This document shows positions 34,522-44,097 of a DNA stretch of 59,493 nt, piece after piece; the first letter of the stretch is position 1; each line of letters begins with the position of its first letter. Below the pieces are notes generated by a model. The model did no database searches and was not told the origin of the DNA. It saw only the letters and a program-made list of their open reading frames with translations. The stretch is taken from NCBI GenBank assembly GCA_004299095.1, contig SCQQ01000061.1, positions 1 through 59,493 of the forward strand, given 5' to 3'. The position numbers and the translations under genes are program-made. The stretch comes from Burkholderiaceae bacterium. Lineage in GTDB: Bacteria > Pseudomonadota > Gammaproteobacteria > Burkholderiales > Burkholderiaceae_C.

Positions 34522-34974
34522 ATGAGTTTGCTCAATTCGATTGTGGGTGCCGTGACCGGAAACCAGGGCGCCCAAGGGGGCCTGGGGAGTCTGGTGGGAG
34601 CACTTGGGAGCAATCCGCAAATCAGCCAGGTGCTGGGCGGCCTGTTGGCCAACGACGGCGAGCATGGCGGCCTCGGTGGCTTGGTGTCCAAGTTCGAACA
34701 GGCAGGGCTTGGCAACGTCATCAACTCGTGGGTGGGCAACGGCCAGAACCAGCCGGTGAGCGGCGAGCAGTTGACGCAGGTGCTGGGCTCGGGCGCAATC
34801 GGCCAGATCGCCAGCAAGCTGGGCGTGGACCCCACCCAGGCGGCGGGGCAGCTCTCTAGCATCCTGCCGACGCTGGTGAACCACCTCACGCCCAACGGCC
34901 AGGTGCCTGCGGGCGGCGCCGGCAGCACGAGCGAACTGGCGTCCCTGCTGGGCGGCTTGTTGAACAAGGCGTAG
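34522..34974 (+). CDS. YidB-like DUF937 protein
   Basis: A 150-residue protein of the YidB/DUF937 family. It is rich in Gly, Leu, Asn and Gln (GLGSLVGALGSNPQISQVLG, GLGNVINSWVGNGQNQPVSG), with the conserved stretch LTQVLGSGAIGQIASKLGVD and LSSILPTLVNHLTPNG. ATG at 34522 follows AAGGAAACATC. Function is not established. It has no signal peptide or membrane segment, so it is probably cytoplasmic. Confidence 0.9.
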   Translation: MSLLNSIVGAVTGNQGAQGGLGSLVGALGSNPQISQVLGGLLANDGEHGGLGGLVSKFEQAGLGNVINSWVGNGQNQPVSGEQLTQVLGSGAIGQIASKLGVDPTQAAGQLSSILPTLVNHLTPNGQVPAGGAGSTSELASLLGGLLNKA

Positions 34975-35000
34975 CGCACGGAAGAGCGGGTACCCCCCGC

Positions 35001-35303
35001 TCAGCGTTCGACGCGAACGCGTTTGATCCGGCCTGCCAGGCCTGCCGCAATCGTCACGTTGGCCTTGGGAACGCCGAACCGGCGTGCCACCAGCGCGACC
35101 AGTTCCGCGTTGGCCTTGGGAACGCCGAACCGGCGTGCCACCAGCGCGACCAGTTCCGCGTTGGCCTTGCCGTCGACAGGCGGCGCTTTCAGGCGCGCGA
35201 GCCAGGTGCCGTCGGCATCCTGTGTCAATTCCGAGATGCGCGACCCCGGTTTGACTCTGACGCAGAGCGTGAGGCTTGCCATCGCGGGTGATTGGATCGG
35301 CAC
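35001..35303 (-). CDS. DUF167 (YggU-like) protein with internal 17-residue duplication
   Basis: A 100-residue protein of the DUF167 family of small cytoplasmic proteins of unknown role. The family core is LCVRVKPGSRISEL, WLARLKAPPVDGKANAEL and the C-terminal KANVTIAAGLAGRIKRVRV. The segment NAELVALVARRFGVPKA occurs twice in tandem because of a perfect 51-base duplication, where the family normally has it once; the protein is therefore longer than usual and the helix after PPVDGKAN is repeated. The start may be GTG 35303 or ATG 35282. Confidence 0.85.
   Translation of the reverse strand: MPIQSPAMASLTLCVRVKPGSRISELTQDADGTWLARLKAPPVDGKANAELVALVARRFGVPKANAELVALVARRFGVPKANVTIAAGLAGRIKRVRVER
35059..35160. 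repeat. Perfect 51-base tandem duplication
   Basis: Bases 35059-35109 and 35110-35160 are identical, beginning TTGGCCTTGGGAACGCC and ending CAGTTCCGCG. The next nine bases (35161-35169) repeat the unit start again. The unit is a multiple of three and lies inside the DUF167 gene, so the frame is kept. Confidence 0.97.
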
Positions 35304-35336
35304 GTGACCGGCAATCCTGGTGGTGCTCTGCCGGTT

Positions 35337-36098
35337 TCAGGGCTTCAGGTGCCAGCCGGTGCGGAAGATCCACCACACGCCGGCCAGGCACAGCGCGAGG
35401 AAGCCCAGGGTCGCGGCGACGCTGACGGCCACGTTCACGTCGGCCAGGCCGTAGAAGCTCCAGCGGAAACCCGAGATCAGGTACACCACCGGGTTGAACA
35501 GCGTCACCGTCTGCCAGAACGGCGGCAGCATGTGGACCGAATAGAAGCTGCCGCCCAGGAACGCGAGCGGCGTGATGATCATGAGCGGCACCACCTGCAG
35601 CTTCTCGAAGTTGTCGGCCCAGATGCCGATGATGAAGCCGAACAGGCTGAAAGCGACGGTCGTCAGCACCAGGAACAGGACCATCATCGCCGGGTGCGCG
35701 ATCGAATAGTCGACGAACACCCGTGCCGTGATCAGGATGATGACGCCGACGATGATCGCCTTGGTCGCCGCCGCGCCGACGTAGCCGATCACGATCTCCA
35801 GGTAGGAGAGCGGCGCCGAATGCACCTCGTAAATGGTGCCGATGAATTTCGGGAAGTAGATGCCGAACGAGGCGTTGGAGACGCTTTGCATCAGCAGCGA
35901 CAGCATCACCAGCCCGGGGATGATGAAGGCCGCGTAGCTCACGCCGTCGACGCTCGTGATGCGCGAGCCGATCGCTGCGCCGAACACCACGAAATAGAGC
36001 GAGGTGGAGATCACCGGCGACAGCACGCTCTGCATCAGCGTGCGTCCGGTGCGGGCCATCTCGAAGCCATAGATGGCGCGCATGCCGTGCAGATTCAT
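35337..36098 (-). CDS. ABC-2 type exporter permease
   Basis: A 253-residue membrane protein of the ABC-2 permease family with about six helices ([97 protein letters not shown]). It resembles YadH-type permeases paired with YadG ATPases. The ATG at 36098 overlaps the ATPase stop by four bases (ATGA). The substrate is unknown. The frame is open further upstream inside the ATPase gene but that part is out of frame with the real protein. Confidence 0.93.
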   Translation of the reverse strand: MNLHGMRAIYGFEMARTGRTLMQSVLSPVISTSLYFVVFGAAIGSRITSVDGVSYAAFIIPGLVMLSLLMQSVSNASFGIYFPKFIGTIYEVHSAPLSYLEIVIGYVGAAATKAIIVGVIILITARVFVDYSIAHPAMMVLFLVLTTVAFSLFGFIIGIWADNFEKLQVVPLMIITPLAFLGGSFYSVHMLPPFWQTVTLFNPVVYLISGFRWSFYGLADVNVAVSVAATLGFLALCLAGVWWIFRTGWHLKP

Positions 36099-37177
36099 GC
36101 GTTCTCCTTGACGAGTTCCACGAAGATTTGCTCCAGCGTGTCCTGGTGGGTGCTCAAGTCCTTGAAGCTGATGCCGGCCGCGGCCAGGTCGCGCAGCAGC
36201 GCCGCAATGCCGGTGCGCTCGGCCTGGGTGTCGTAGGTGTAGGTGACCTCGTCGCGCTTGCCGTTGAGTTCGAGCCGGTAGCCCGACAGGATGTCGGGCA
36301 ACCCGGCGATCGGCGCGTTCAGTTGCAGCCGCAACTGCTTTTTGCCGAGCTTTTGCATGAGCGTGGCCTTGTCCTCGACCACGATCAGCTCGCCCTTGTT
36401 GATCACGCCCACGCGGTCGGCCATGTCTTCGGCCTCCTCGATGTAGTGGGTGGTGAGCACGATGGTCACGCCCGATGCGCGCAGGCGCCGCACCATGGCC
36501 CACATGTCGCGGCGCAGCTCCACGTCGACGCCGGCGGTCGGCTCGTCGAGGAACAGCACGGTGGGCTCGTGCGCCAGCGCCTTGGCGATCATCACGCGCC
36601 GCTTCATGCCGCCCGAGAGCATCAGGATCTTGGCGTCGCGCTTGTCCCAGAGCGTCAGGTCTTTCAGGAGGCGTTCCAGATACGCGTCGTTGCGCCGTTT
36701 GCCGAACAGGCCACGGCTGAAGCGCACCGTGTTCCACACGGTCTCGAACGAATCGGTCTTCAGCTCTTGCGGTACCAGGCCGATGATGGTGCGGGTCTGG
36801 CGCCAGTCGCGCACGATGTCGTGGCCGTCTACCGTGACCGTGCCGTGGCCGGGATTGACGATGCCGCAAATGATGCTGATCAGCGTTGTCTTGCCCGCGC
36901 CGTTCGGCCCGAGCAGCGCGAAGATTTCGCCGTGCTGCACCGTCAAGTCGATGCCCTGCAGAGCCCGGAAGCCGCTCTGGTAAGTCTTGTCGAGGCCGCG
37001 GATTTCGATCACGGGGTCGGCGGCGGCGTGCGCCGATGTCGGCGGGTGTTGCGGGGAAGCGCTCAAGGGAGGGTTGCGGGTTGTTGGAACAGGGCCGTAT
37101 CGTAGTCCGTGGGCGTTTATCGGCGGCCGAGGGAACAGACGTTCACGCCTGAAAAGCAGGCCAACGCACCTCAGCAT
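36095..37177 (-). CDS. ABC-2 type exporter ATP-binding protein
   Basis: An ABC ATPase of up to 360 residues, partner of the permease encoded next. Walker A is [12 protein letters not shown], the Q-loop region LVPQELKT, the signature [15 protein letters not shown], Walker [11 protein letters not shown] and the switch [10 protein letters not shown]. It matches YadG-like exporters. The start is uncertain: the conserved part begins at [14 protein letters not shown] near residue 54, there is no good ribosome binding site before ATG 37177, and the first about 50 residues look unstructured. TTG 37066 is one alternative. Confidence 0.92.
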   Translation of the reverse strand: MLRCVGLLFRRERLFPRPPINAHGLRYGPVPTTRNPPLSASPQHPPTSAHAAADPVIEIRGLDKTYQSGFRALQGIDLTVQHGEIFALLGPNGAGKTTLISIICGIVNPGHGTVTVDGHDIVRDWRQTRTIIGLVPQELKTDSFETVWNTVRFSRGLFGKRRNDAYLERLLKDLTLWDKRDAKILMLSGGMKRRVMIAKALAHEPTVLFLDEPTAGVDVELRRDMWAMVRRLRASGVTIVLTTHYIEEAEDMADRVGVINKGELIVVEDKATLMQKLGKKQLRLQLNAPIAGLPDILSGYRLELNGKRDEVTYTYDTQAERTGIAALLRDLAAAGISFKDLSTHQDTLEQIFVELVKENA

Positions 37178-37287
37178 TTAATGTGCCCGGGCTTTTCCGC
37201 GAATGCTGGCAAACGGCAGCCACCGCGCGCCATCGGCCCGCGCGGCGCAAAATAAAGAGGAAATCCCATCGCAGAAGGAGTCAACAG

Positions 37288-37602
37288 ATGATTTCGAGCC
37301 GGGCCACCGAGCCCCAATCCAAAGCGGCCGGCGCCGCAGCAGCAGCGACGCAAGTCGACCGCATGCGCGCAGCGGTCAGAAAGGCCGTGACCGTCGGCCT
37401 CGATTTCCAGCGCGGCAAGGTCGATGCCGACACCATGGCGCACGCCATGACCGGCGCCGTGCAGGACTTCGTCGCACAGGAAAAGGCCGCGGGTGGCGAC
37501 GGCACGCCGCGCAGCGCCGAGGCCCGGCACCTGGGCGAGGCTCTGATGGAGCTCAACACCTGCGGCTCGGGCTTCCTGGCCGGCCGCTGCGGTGCCGACT
37601 GA
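37288..37602 (+). CDS. Small conserved-looking protein of unknown function
   Basis: A 104-residue protein with ATG at 37288 after AGAAGGAG. It is mostly helical by composition (Ala/Glu/Arg-rich: QVDRMRAAVRKAVTVGLDFQ, ADTMAHAMTGAVQDFVAQE) with a C-terminal cysteine pair in ELNTCGSGFLAGRCGAD. It has no signal peptide or membrane segment. I do not recognise a family. It lies 47 bases before the rlpA-like gene on the same strand. Confidence 0.7.
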   Translation: MISSRATEPQSKAAGAAAAATQVDRMRAAVRKAVTVGLDFQRGKVDADTMAHAMTGAVQDFVAQEKAAGGDGTPRSAEARHLGEALMELNTCGSGFLAGRCGAD

Positions 37603-37649
37603 GTGCTGCGCACGATGACCTGGATGGTCTCGAATTTTCCCGCGCATCA

Positions 37650-38315
37650 ATGATCGGCTGGCACCGCGCATGGCCTGTTTTCCGGGTCGGCTTTCTGTGG
37701 CTGGCGGCAACGCCGCTGGCAGCGCAGACGTTGGCGCCCGACGCTGCCACAACAAACGCAACGCCACCGTGCCGGTCGGCGCGCGCCATCTACGATTTGA
37801 GCTGTCCAAATGACACCGGCTACGCGCACCCGTTGGATGCGGACGCCGAATCGCTTGGAGCGAGCGGTTCCGGGCTTCCGGCTGGCGCGTCCGCGCCGGG
37901 TTCCGCTGAGCGCTCGACCGCGCCCTCGCTGCAGAACAAGGGGCCCGTGCTGGAGCGCGGGCTTGCCTCGTGGTACGGAGAGCGCCACCACGGCGCGCGC
38001 ACCGCCAGCGGCGAATCTTTTTCCAAGAACGCGTTCACGGCGGCGCACAAAACGCTGCCGTTCGGCACGCGCGTGCTGGTGCGCAATGTCCGCACTGGCC
38101 GCGAGGCGGTGGTGCGCATCACCGACCGCGGTCCGCACACCCGCAAACGGGTGATCGACGTGAGCAAGGCCGCCGCTGAAGCGCTCGGCATGGTCGCCCG
38201 CGGGCACGACACGGTGGTGCTCCATGCGCTTGCGCCCGGAGCAAGCGGTGGGGCGGCTGCTGCTGCGTCGGCGCCCAATTCGGGTAACGGCTTGCTTGAG
38301 AGCGGCAGCGAATAG
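37650..38315 (+). CDS. rlpA: RlpA-like septal ring lytic transglycosylase
   Basis: A 221-residue exported protein. A signal peptide (AWPVFRVGFLWLAATPLAAQ) is followed by a low-complexity Ser/Ala/Gly linker. The double-psi beta-barrel RlpA domain covers about residues 105-195: LASWYGERHHGARTASGESF, NAFTAAHKTLPFGTRV, VVRITDRGPHTRKRVIDVSK. RlpA family members cleave denuded glycan strands at division sites or, in many species, serve structural roles. There is no C-terminal SPOR domain, so septal targeting by that route is absent. The start at 37650 is preferred because it gives the signal peptide. Confidence 0.9.
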   Translation: MIGWHRAWPVFRVGFLWLAATPLAAQTLAPDAATTNATPPCRSARAIYDLSCPNDTGYAHPLDADAESLGASGSGLPAGASAPGSAERSTAPSLQNKGPVLERGLASWYGERHHGARTASGESFSKNAFTAAHKTLPFGTRVLVRNVRTGREAVVRITDRGPHTRKRVIDVSKAAAEALGMVARGHDTVVLHALAPGASGGAAAAASAPNSGNGLLESGSE

Positions 38316-38432
38316 GCCGATCACGGCGTTAGGCGTCTATCTGCCGCCTTGGGCGGGTGTGGCAGAGGTGCCGCTGGCGGCGACGTCGCGCCGCCCGGAC
38401 GGCGTCGCGCGTGTCGAAGGACTGCATGGCCG

Positions 38433-40835
38433 TCAAGGGATGAACATCGTCGCGTCGGACACTCGATCCGCTCGCGCGCCGCGACCGGCGGCCGGAGGCG
38501 TCATCTGGACCGCAAGCGAGGTGCCGGCTGACACCACGTACTCGGTCGCCTGGCCGCTTTCCGACAGCAGGCCGATGTAGGCGTCTTCCGGCTTCAGGTC
38601 GCGCCAGCCGTTGAGCTTGGCGCCGGCGAGGCGTGGATCGCGATCCACGTCGACTTTGCACGCCTCGGTGGACGTCTTGACGATGATCAGCGGCTGCTTC
38701 TCCGCCGTGGTCGCTTCGATGGCTTGATCCAACGCTGCGGTTTGATTCACGTCTGCACCTCCGGCGCTGCAGACCGGGAAGTGGCGGAGCTTCGGCGGAC
38801 CGGAATCGGCACGGGGATCGATGATCGTGATGCCTTTGTCCAAGTAGGTCTTCTGCGTCTTGATCTCGATGAACGATGCCCGATCCGCGCCGGCGCCCGT
38901 GACGATGGCGTAATCGTTCGCGGATTTCCCGTCGCCAAAAGGCCGGACCACGTGGGCGGTGCCGTATTGCTTGATGGTGTTCAGCAAAGGCAGGCGATCG
39001 GCGTAGAAGACTGGTTTGCCTGCGACGTAAGTCGACGCCCTGGCGAGTGTCTCGGGATTGAATTGGTAGACCTGCTGGTTCAGATGGGTGATCGGCAATT
39101 GCGCGCTGTCCAATGATCCGTACGTAAAGCAATAGCCGCCGTCGTCGGCGTCGGAAGCGGCGCCCAGCCAGGACAGTTCGCCGCAGCGGTCGACCCACAG
39201 GAACCGCTGCCCGCGCGGCAGTCGCGCGACATAACCCGACAGGGCGTAGAAGTCGTTGCGACCCGGAAAGACCACGTCCTTGGTGTCACCGTCCGGATCC
39301 AGCAGGAAGATGACCGGCAGGCGAATGCGGCGCGTTTGAACTGACAAGACGGCCTGAACCGGGTCGATGGTGGTGGCGGCGTCAAGCGCCGGAAAATCCC
39401 ACAGCGTGTTCAGAAAAGGCACTTTGCTTTTCAGGAACAGGCGCGAATCGAGCTTGCTTTGGAGCAGCGTGTTCGCGTTGCCGCGCAAATCGGTACCAAA
39501 ACCCAGGTTGTGGATGTCTGAAAACAGCCCAAGCAGCGTGGGCGCGACGTCGAGTGTCGTGCCGGGCTTGTCGATTCGTACCGGTGCCGCGCCGGGGACG
39601 AGCATCAGCAGCAGGTCGCGGCGCTGCTGCCCTTCCAGCCAGCGCTCGGTGGTGGGCGAGCGCATGGCCAGATGGTCCGAACCGATGACGATGATGGTGT
39701 TGTCGCCCGCGCTGGAATGGCGGATGTGATCCACCACGGCGGCCACGTAGAGATCCGTGCATTGCACCGCGTCGAGGATGCCGTCGGAGCCGTCGCCGTA
39801 GCGTGCGCTGCACGTCCGCGGGACGTTGCCGTCCGGCGGGTGGGTGCTGTTGGTCAGGGTGAAGAGCCCGAATGGCCGGCCGCTGGCCACCCGCTCGTCG
39901 AAGCGCTGCTTGAAGATGTCGAACAGGGTGTCGTCGTACAGGCCCCAGACGTTTTGATAGGTGGGATCGCGCAGCAGGCTGGCGAGCTCGGTTTGCCCTT
40001 GCACCTGGTCGAACCGATGCGTTTTGTAGAAAGAGCCCTTGCCGGCGAACGCGATGTCAGCGCCACCGACGTAATCGAGCGCGTAGCCTTGCGCAGCGAG
40101 CAGATCACCCAGGCAGGTCGCACCCGGCAGGAACGAGTCGAGCCCGGCCATCGAGTTCCAGACGTCGGTGCTCAAGGGAATGCCGCACTGGCTCGCCACC
40201 ATGCCGGCCAGGGTCCAGCCGGTGCCATAGGTCTGCTGGATGTTGGTGAAGCTGATGGCTTCGGACTCGATCTTCTTCAGATTGGGGGCGAGCCCCGGAA
40301 AAATGGCCCCGTTCAGGAAGGTGTGTTCCAGCGATTCCAGGTAGATGTAGACGATGTTGGGTTTGCGCGTGAAGCGGGTGGGGAGGGGCGTTTGGTATTC
40401 GGCGGGCCGCGCCGCGTTTTCCGTCAAGTAGAAGTACCCCGAGGTGGCCATGTCGAGCGTCACCGGATTGGTGCAAAAGGCAATCGCGGAAAGCGCCGAA
40501 ATCGGTAGAAGCAATCGCTTCGGGGCCGTGCTTCGGGATGATCTGAAGTAGAGCCAGACACTGAGCGCCGCTGCGGCCACGAGGCCGAATACCGTGACCG
40601 CGATGATCGGCACCAGGATGCTTTTGGGAACGCCCCGAATCCCGCTGAAGACGTGGAAGATGACGGATTCGTCAAATTCCTCGGCGCCCAGGTGGCGCGA
40701 CAGCGCGATCACGGCATACAGCACCAAGCCGTCGAAAATGCCCACGCAGATGATGAGCGCCGCAAAGCGCGGCAGCCGCGCTCGCGTCATCAGGCAGAGC
40801 AGCAGGCCGAAAGCGGCGATGGATACCGGCAGCAT
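38433..40835 (-). CDS. opgB: OpgB/MdoB-like phosphoglycerol transferase I
   Basis: An 800-residue membrane-anchored sulfatase-fold protein closely resembling OpgB, which transfers phosphoglycerol from phosphatidylglycerol to osmoregulated periplasmic glucans. Four N-terminal helices (to about residue 120) precede the catalytic domain. Metal-site and active residues are in NIVYIYLESLEHTF (metal glutamate), GTGWTLAGMVASQCGIPL (nucleophile threonine), FTLTNSTHPPDG and IVIGSDHLAM. A long C-terminal periplasmic part of about 330 residues follows, as in OpgB and unlike short LtaS enzymes. The start at 40835 has GGAG upstream; the frame opens 15 codons earlier. It is convergent with rlpA and has no glucan synthesis genes nearby. 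Confidence 0.88.
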   Translation of the reverse strand: MLPVSIAAFGLLLCLMTRARLPRFAALIICVGIFDGLVLYAVIALSRHLGAEEFDESVIFHVFSGIRGVPKSILVPIIAVTVFGLVAAAALSVWLYFRSSRSTAPKRLLLPISALSAIAFCTNPVTLDMATSGYFYLTENAARPAEYQTPLPTRFTRKPNIVYIYLESLEHTFLNGAIFPGLAPNLKKIESEAISFTNIQQTYGTGWTLAGMVASQCGIPLSTDVWNSMAGLDSFLPGATCLGDLLAAQGYALDYVGGADIAFAGKGSFYKTHRFDQVQGQTELASLLRDPTYQNVWGLYDDTLFDIFKQRFDERVASGRPFGLFTLTNSTHPPDGNVPRTCSARYGDGSDGILDAVQCTDLYVAAVVDHIRHSSAGDNTIIVIGSDHLAMRSPTTERWLEGQQRRDLLLMLVPGAAPVRIDKPGTTLDVAPTLLGLFSDIHNLGFGTDLRGNANTLLQSKLDSRLFLKSKVPFLNTLWDFPALDAATTIDPVQAVLSVQTRRIRLPVIFLLDPDGDTKDVVFPGRNDFYALSGYVARLPRGQRFLWVDRCGELSWLGAASDADDGGYCFTYGSLDSAQLPITHLNQQVYQFNPETLARASTYVAGKPVFYADRLPLLNTIKQYGTAHVVRPFGDGKSANDYAIVTGAGADRASFIEIKTQKTYLDKGITIIDPRADSGPPKLRHFPVCSAGGADVNQTAALDQAIEATTAEKQPLIIVKTSTEACKVDVDRDPRLAGAKLNGWRDLKPEDAYIGLLSESGQATEYVVSAGTSLAVQMTPPAAGRGARADRVSDATMFIP

Positions 40836-41084
40836 CTGGGGTCTCCAAGGTGCGTGCGGATGGCAAGACGCCGTCTGCACGGCGCGCGCAGGAACGGGAC
40901 AGCAGCGCGGTCACGCGCGATGTCGCAGCGCGGACGGGAGACCGATGGACCGTTCGATGACGCAGTCCGGATTGGAGATCGAGCGAGGCGGCCGGTTCCG
41001 CGCGGAATGGCGCGCCGCGCCGGCTTTACTTTTCTTTGCACAGCCCCTTTGCGCGGCCCGACCCAGGGGGGCGTTCGGAAGCGC

Positions 41085-42248
41085 TCAGGCCGTCGGGAAC
41101 GTCCCCGGCCGCAAGATGCCTTGATCGACGGTTTCGATCTGGGTGTGACCGCAAAACGCCATCGTCAAATCGAGTTCGTTGCGGATGATTTCCAGCGCCT
41201 TGGTCACGCCTTGCTCGCCGGCGGCGCCCAGGCCATACAGGAAGGCGCGGCCAACATAGGTGCCGCGCGCGCCCAGCGCCCAGGCGCGCAGCACGTCCTG
41301 GCCGCCGCGGATGCCGGAGTCGAAGTGCACTTCGATGTCCTTGCCCACGGCATCGACGATGGCAGGCAGCGCGGTGATGGTGGAGGGCGCGCCATCCAAC
41401 TGGCGGCCGCCGTGGTTGCTGACGATCAGCGCGTCGGCGCCGCAATCGACGGCGTGGCGCGCGTCTTCCGGCTCCATGATGCCCTTGATGATGATCTTGC
41501 CGCCGAAGCGCTTCTTGATCCATTCGACGTCGCCCCAGTTGAGGCGCGGATCGAACTGGCCCGCGGTCCACGCGGCCAGGTTGCTCATGTCGGTCACGCC
41601 CTGGACGTGGCCCATGATGTTGCCGAAACCGCGCCGCTTGGTGTGCGCTATGTCCCAGCACCAGCCCGGTTTGCACAGCAGATTGAGCAGGTTGGCGAGC
41701 GTCGGCTTGGGCGGCGTGGACAGGCCGTTCTTGATGTCCTTGTGGCGCTGCCCCAGGATTTGCAGGTCCATGGTGATGACCAGCGCGCCGCAGCCGGCTT
41801 TCTTGGCGCGGTCGATCAGGCGCTCGATGAAGTCGCGGTCGCGCATCACGTAGAGCTGGAACCAGAAACCGGGGCCAGCCTGTTCCGCGACGTCCTCGAT
41901 CGAGCAAATGCTCATGGTCGAGAGCACGAACGGAATGCCGAATTTTTTCGCCGCGCGCGCCGCCAGGATTTCGCCGTCGGCATGCTGCATGCCAAGCAAA
42001 CCCACCGGCGCCAGCGCCACCGGCATGGCCACGCGCTCACCGATCATCGTGGTGGTGGTGCTGCGGCCTTCCATGTTGATCGCCACGCGCTGGCGGAACA
42101 GAATCTTCTGCAGGTCGGCGACGTCGGCGCGGTAGGTCTGCTCGGTCCAGCTGCCGGTATCCGCGTAGTCGTAGAACATCCGCGGCACGCGCCGTTTGGC
42201 GCGCAGGCGCAAGTCCTCGATGCAGGTGATTTTGCTCAAGTCGGTCAT
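41085..42248 (-). CDS. lldD: FMN-dependent alpha-hydroxy acid dehydrogenase, LldD-like
   Basis: A 387-residue FMN enzyme of the L-lactate dehydrogenase / glycolate oxidase family, oxidising an L-2-hydroxy acid and passing electrons to quinone or oxygen. Active-site stretches are FYDYADTGSWTE (Tyr), LSTMSICSIEDVAE, FQLYVMRD (Tyr), VITMDLQILGQR (Asp, Arg) and the catalytic SNHGGRQLDGAPST (His, Arg). Length is as in LldD. It is divergent from an acyl-CoA synthetase gene, with 139 bases between the starts. The exact substrate (L-lactate or another) is not decided by sequence alone. Confidence 0.92.
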   Translation of the reverse strand: MTDLSKITCIEDLRLRAKRRVPRMFYDYADTGSWTEQTYRADVADLQKILFRQRVAINMEGRSTTTTMIGERVAMPVALAPVGLLGMQHADGEILAARAAKKFGIPFVLSTMSICSIEDVAEQAGPGFWFQLYVMRDRDFIERLIDRAKKAGCGALVITMDLQILGQRHKDIKNGLSTPPKPTLANLLNLLCKPGWCWDIAHTKRRGFGNIMGHVQGVTDMSNLAAWTAGQFDPRLNWGDVEWIKKRFGGKIIIKGIMEPEDARHAVDCGADALIVSNHGGRQLDGAPSTITALPAIVDAVGKDIEVHFDSGIRGGQDVLRAWALGARGTYVGRAFLYGLGAAGEQGVTKALEIIRNELDLTMAFCGHTQIETVDQGILRPGTFPTA

Positions 42249-42387
42249 GCCATCGCCTCTTCCAGAAGATCAGCGCCGATCTTAGCGCCGGCTGCGGCCG
42301 GCTCAGGGGCGCAAGGGGGTGTCAACCCTTGGGCGCGATAAGCTGGCGGCGTGCAGGGTTTTGAAATCGACACAAGGAGACATCGTC

Positions 42388-44010
42388 ATGCCTGTTTCTG
42401 ATTCGCCCGCTGCCACCGTCTCGATCGCCGAGGCGCCGTGGCAGGCGCTTCCGGTGGTCGTGGCCGAAGTGACGGCCATGAAAAAAGAGTATTCCGCCGC
42501 GGACGTGTGCGTGGCCGAGGTGTTGTGCGACCGACACCCCACGGGCGACACCGCGTTCATCCTGGTGGACGGCCAACTGAACGTGCAGCGGCTCACCTAT
42601 GGCGAACTGGCCGACGCGTCGCGTCGGCTCGCCGGCGTTTTTGCCGAGCGCGGCGTGCAGCGTGGCTCGCGTGTCGGCGTGCTCATGGCCAAAACGCGAC
42701 AACTGCCCATCGTGTTGCTTGCGCTCTGGCGTTTGGGTGCGGTGCACGTGCCGCTGTTCACGGCGTTCGCCGGGCCTTCCATTGCGCTGCGCGTGAAAGC
42801 GGCCAAAGCCAGTCTGATCGTGACCGATCCGGATCAGCACGCCAAGCTTGCCGGGATCGACATTCCGGCGCTGGAAAGCGGACCCGAACTGGACCGGTCG
42901 ATCGAATCGCACGAGCCCATCGCGCACGCCGAAAGAATCGGCGGCGAGGGTATTTTTCTGCAGCTTTATACCTCGGGGACGACCGGCGAGCCCAAGGGCG
43001 TTCCGGTGCCGGCGTTCGCCATCGCATCGTTCGTCGCCTACATGCGCTATGGCTTCGATGTGCAGCCGGGCGACGTTCTCTGGAACGGCGCCGATCCCGG
43101 TTGGGCTTACGGCCTGTATTACGCCGTGGTCGGGCCGCTCGCCATCGGCCGCCCCAACGTGCTGCTGGCCGGCGGCTTCACCAGCGCGGTGGCGCGCGAA
43201 GTGATCGAAAAGGTCGGCGTGAACAACTTCGCCTGGGCGCCCACGGTGTACCGCGCCTTGAAGCGCGACGGCGTGCGGCTGGCCAGGCTGCTGCGCGTGG
43301 CGTCATCGGCCGGAGAGCCGCTCACGCCCGACATCACCGAATGGGCGCCGCAGGCGCTCGGCACCACGGTACGCGACCATTGGGGCCAGACCGAACAGGG
43401 CATGGGCATCATCAACGGCTGGGATGCGCGCTTGCGGCGCGACGTCAAACCCAGTTCCATGGGACAGGCCATGCCGGGGTTCGTGGCGGGCACGGTGGGC
43501 GACGCGCTGGCGCTGTCGGTGGCAGAAAGTCCGCTGATGTGGTTCAGGGCTTACGTGAACGCGCCCGACAAGACGCGCGAGCGCTTCACTCCGGATGGCC
43601 ATTGGTACCTCACCGGCGATGCAGGACGTCATGAAGGCGCCGACTTTTTCTTTGCCTCGCGCGATGACGACGTGATCATTTCCGCCGGCTACCGCATTTC
43701 CCAGTTCGACATCGAAAGTATCCTCACCGCCGACCAGGCCGTGGTCGAAGCCGCCGTGGTCGGGCGCCGCCACGCGGGTTCGGTGAGCGGGGAGGTGATC
43801 GAGGCGTTCGTCGTGCTCGCTCCCAACGCGGGCACGGGCGGGCTGGTGCCCCGGCTGCAGGAGGCCGTTCGTCACCAGTACGGCGCGCACGGCTATCCGC
43901 GCCAGGTGCATGTGGTGCACAGCCTGCCCAAGACGCCCAGCGGCAAGGTGCGACGCATCGAATTGCGTGCGCTCAGCGACGATCAGGTGCGGGCGATGAC
44001 GACGTCCTGA
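42388..44010 (+). CDS. AMP-forming acyl-CoA synthetase
   Basis: A 540-residue adenylate-forming ligase that activates a carboxylic acid through an acyl-AMP to acyl-CoA. Motifs: LYTSGTTGEPKGVPV (A3), WNGADPGWAYGLYY, VRDHWGQTEQGMGI (A5), YLTGDAGRHEG, DDDVIISAGYRISQFDIE (A8 hinge) and PKTPSGKVRR with the catalytic lysine (A10). It resembles medium-chain or acetyl/propionyl-type synthetases; chain length is not clear. ATG at 42388 follows AAGGAGA; the GTG at 42319 is an unneeded extension. It may act with the divergent hydroxy-acid dehydrogenase in organic-acid use, which is inference. Confidence 0.93.
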   Translation: MPVSDSPAATVSIAEAPWQALPVVVAEVTAMKKEYSAADVCVAEVLCDRHPTGDTAFILVDGQLNVQRLTYGELADASRRLAGVFAERGVQRGSRVGVLMAKTRQLPIVLLALWRLGAVHVPLFTAFAGPSIALRVKAAKASLIVTDPDQHAKLAGIDIPALESGPELDRSIESHEPIAHAERIGGEGIFLQLYTSGTTGEPKGVPVPAFAIASFVAYMRYGFDVQPGDVLWNGADPGWAYGLYYAVVGPLAIGRPNVLLAGGFTSAVAREVIEKVGVNNFAWAPTVYRALKRDGVRLARLLRVASSAGEPLTPDITEWAPQALGTTVRDHWGQTEQGMGIINGWDARLRRDVKPSSMGQAMPGFVAGTVGDALALSVAESPLMWFRAYVNAPDKTRERFTPDGHWYLTGDAGRHEGADFFFASRDDDVIISAGYRISQFDIESILTADQAVVEAAVVGRRHAGSVSGEVIEAFVVLAPNAGTGGLVPRLQEAVRHQYGAHGYPRQVHVVHSLPKTPSGKVRRIELRALSDDQVRAMTTS

Positions 44011-44097
44011 GCCCGCGGGTGCGCGCAGGGGAATTGCCCTTGCACGCGGGGCGGCGCGGCCTGATCCGTAACCGGGTGGCCTGCCACAATCGCTGCC

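Noticed and set aside
35059-35160. Tandem repeat as a CRISPR array
   Set aside because: Two directly adjacent identical 51-base units without spacers, inside a coding gene.
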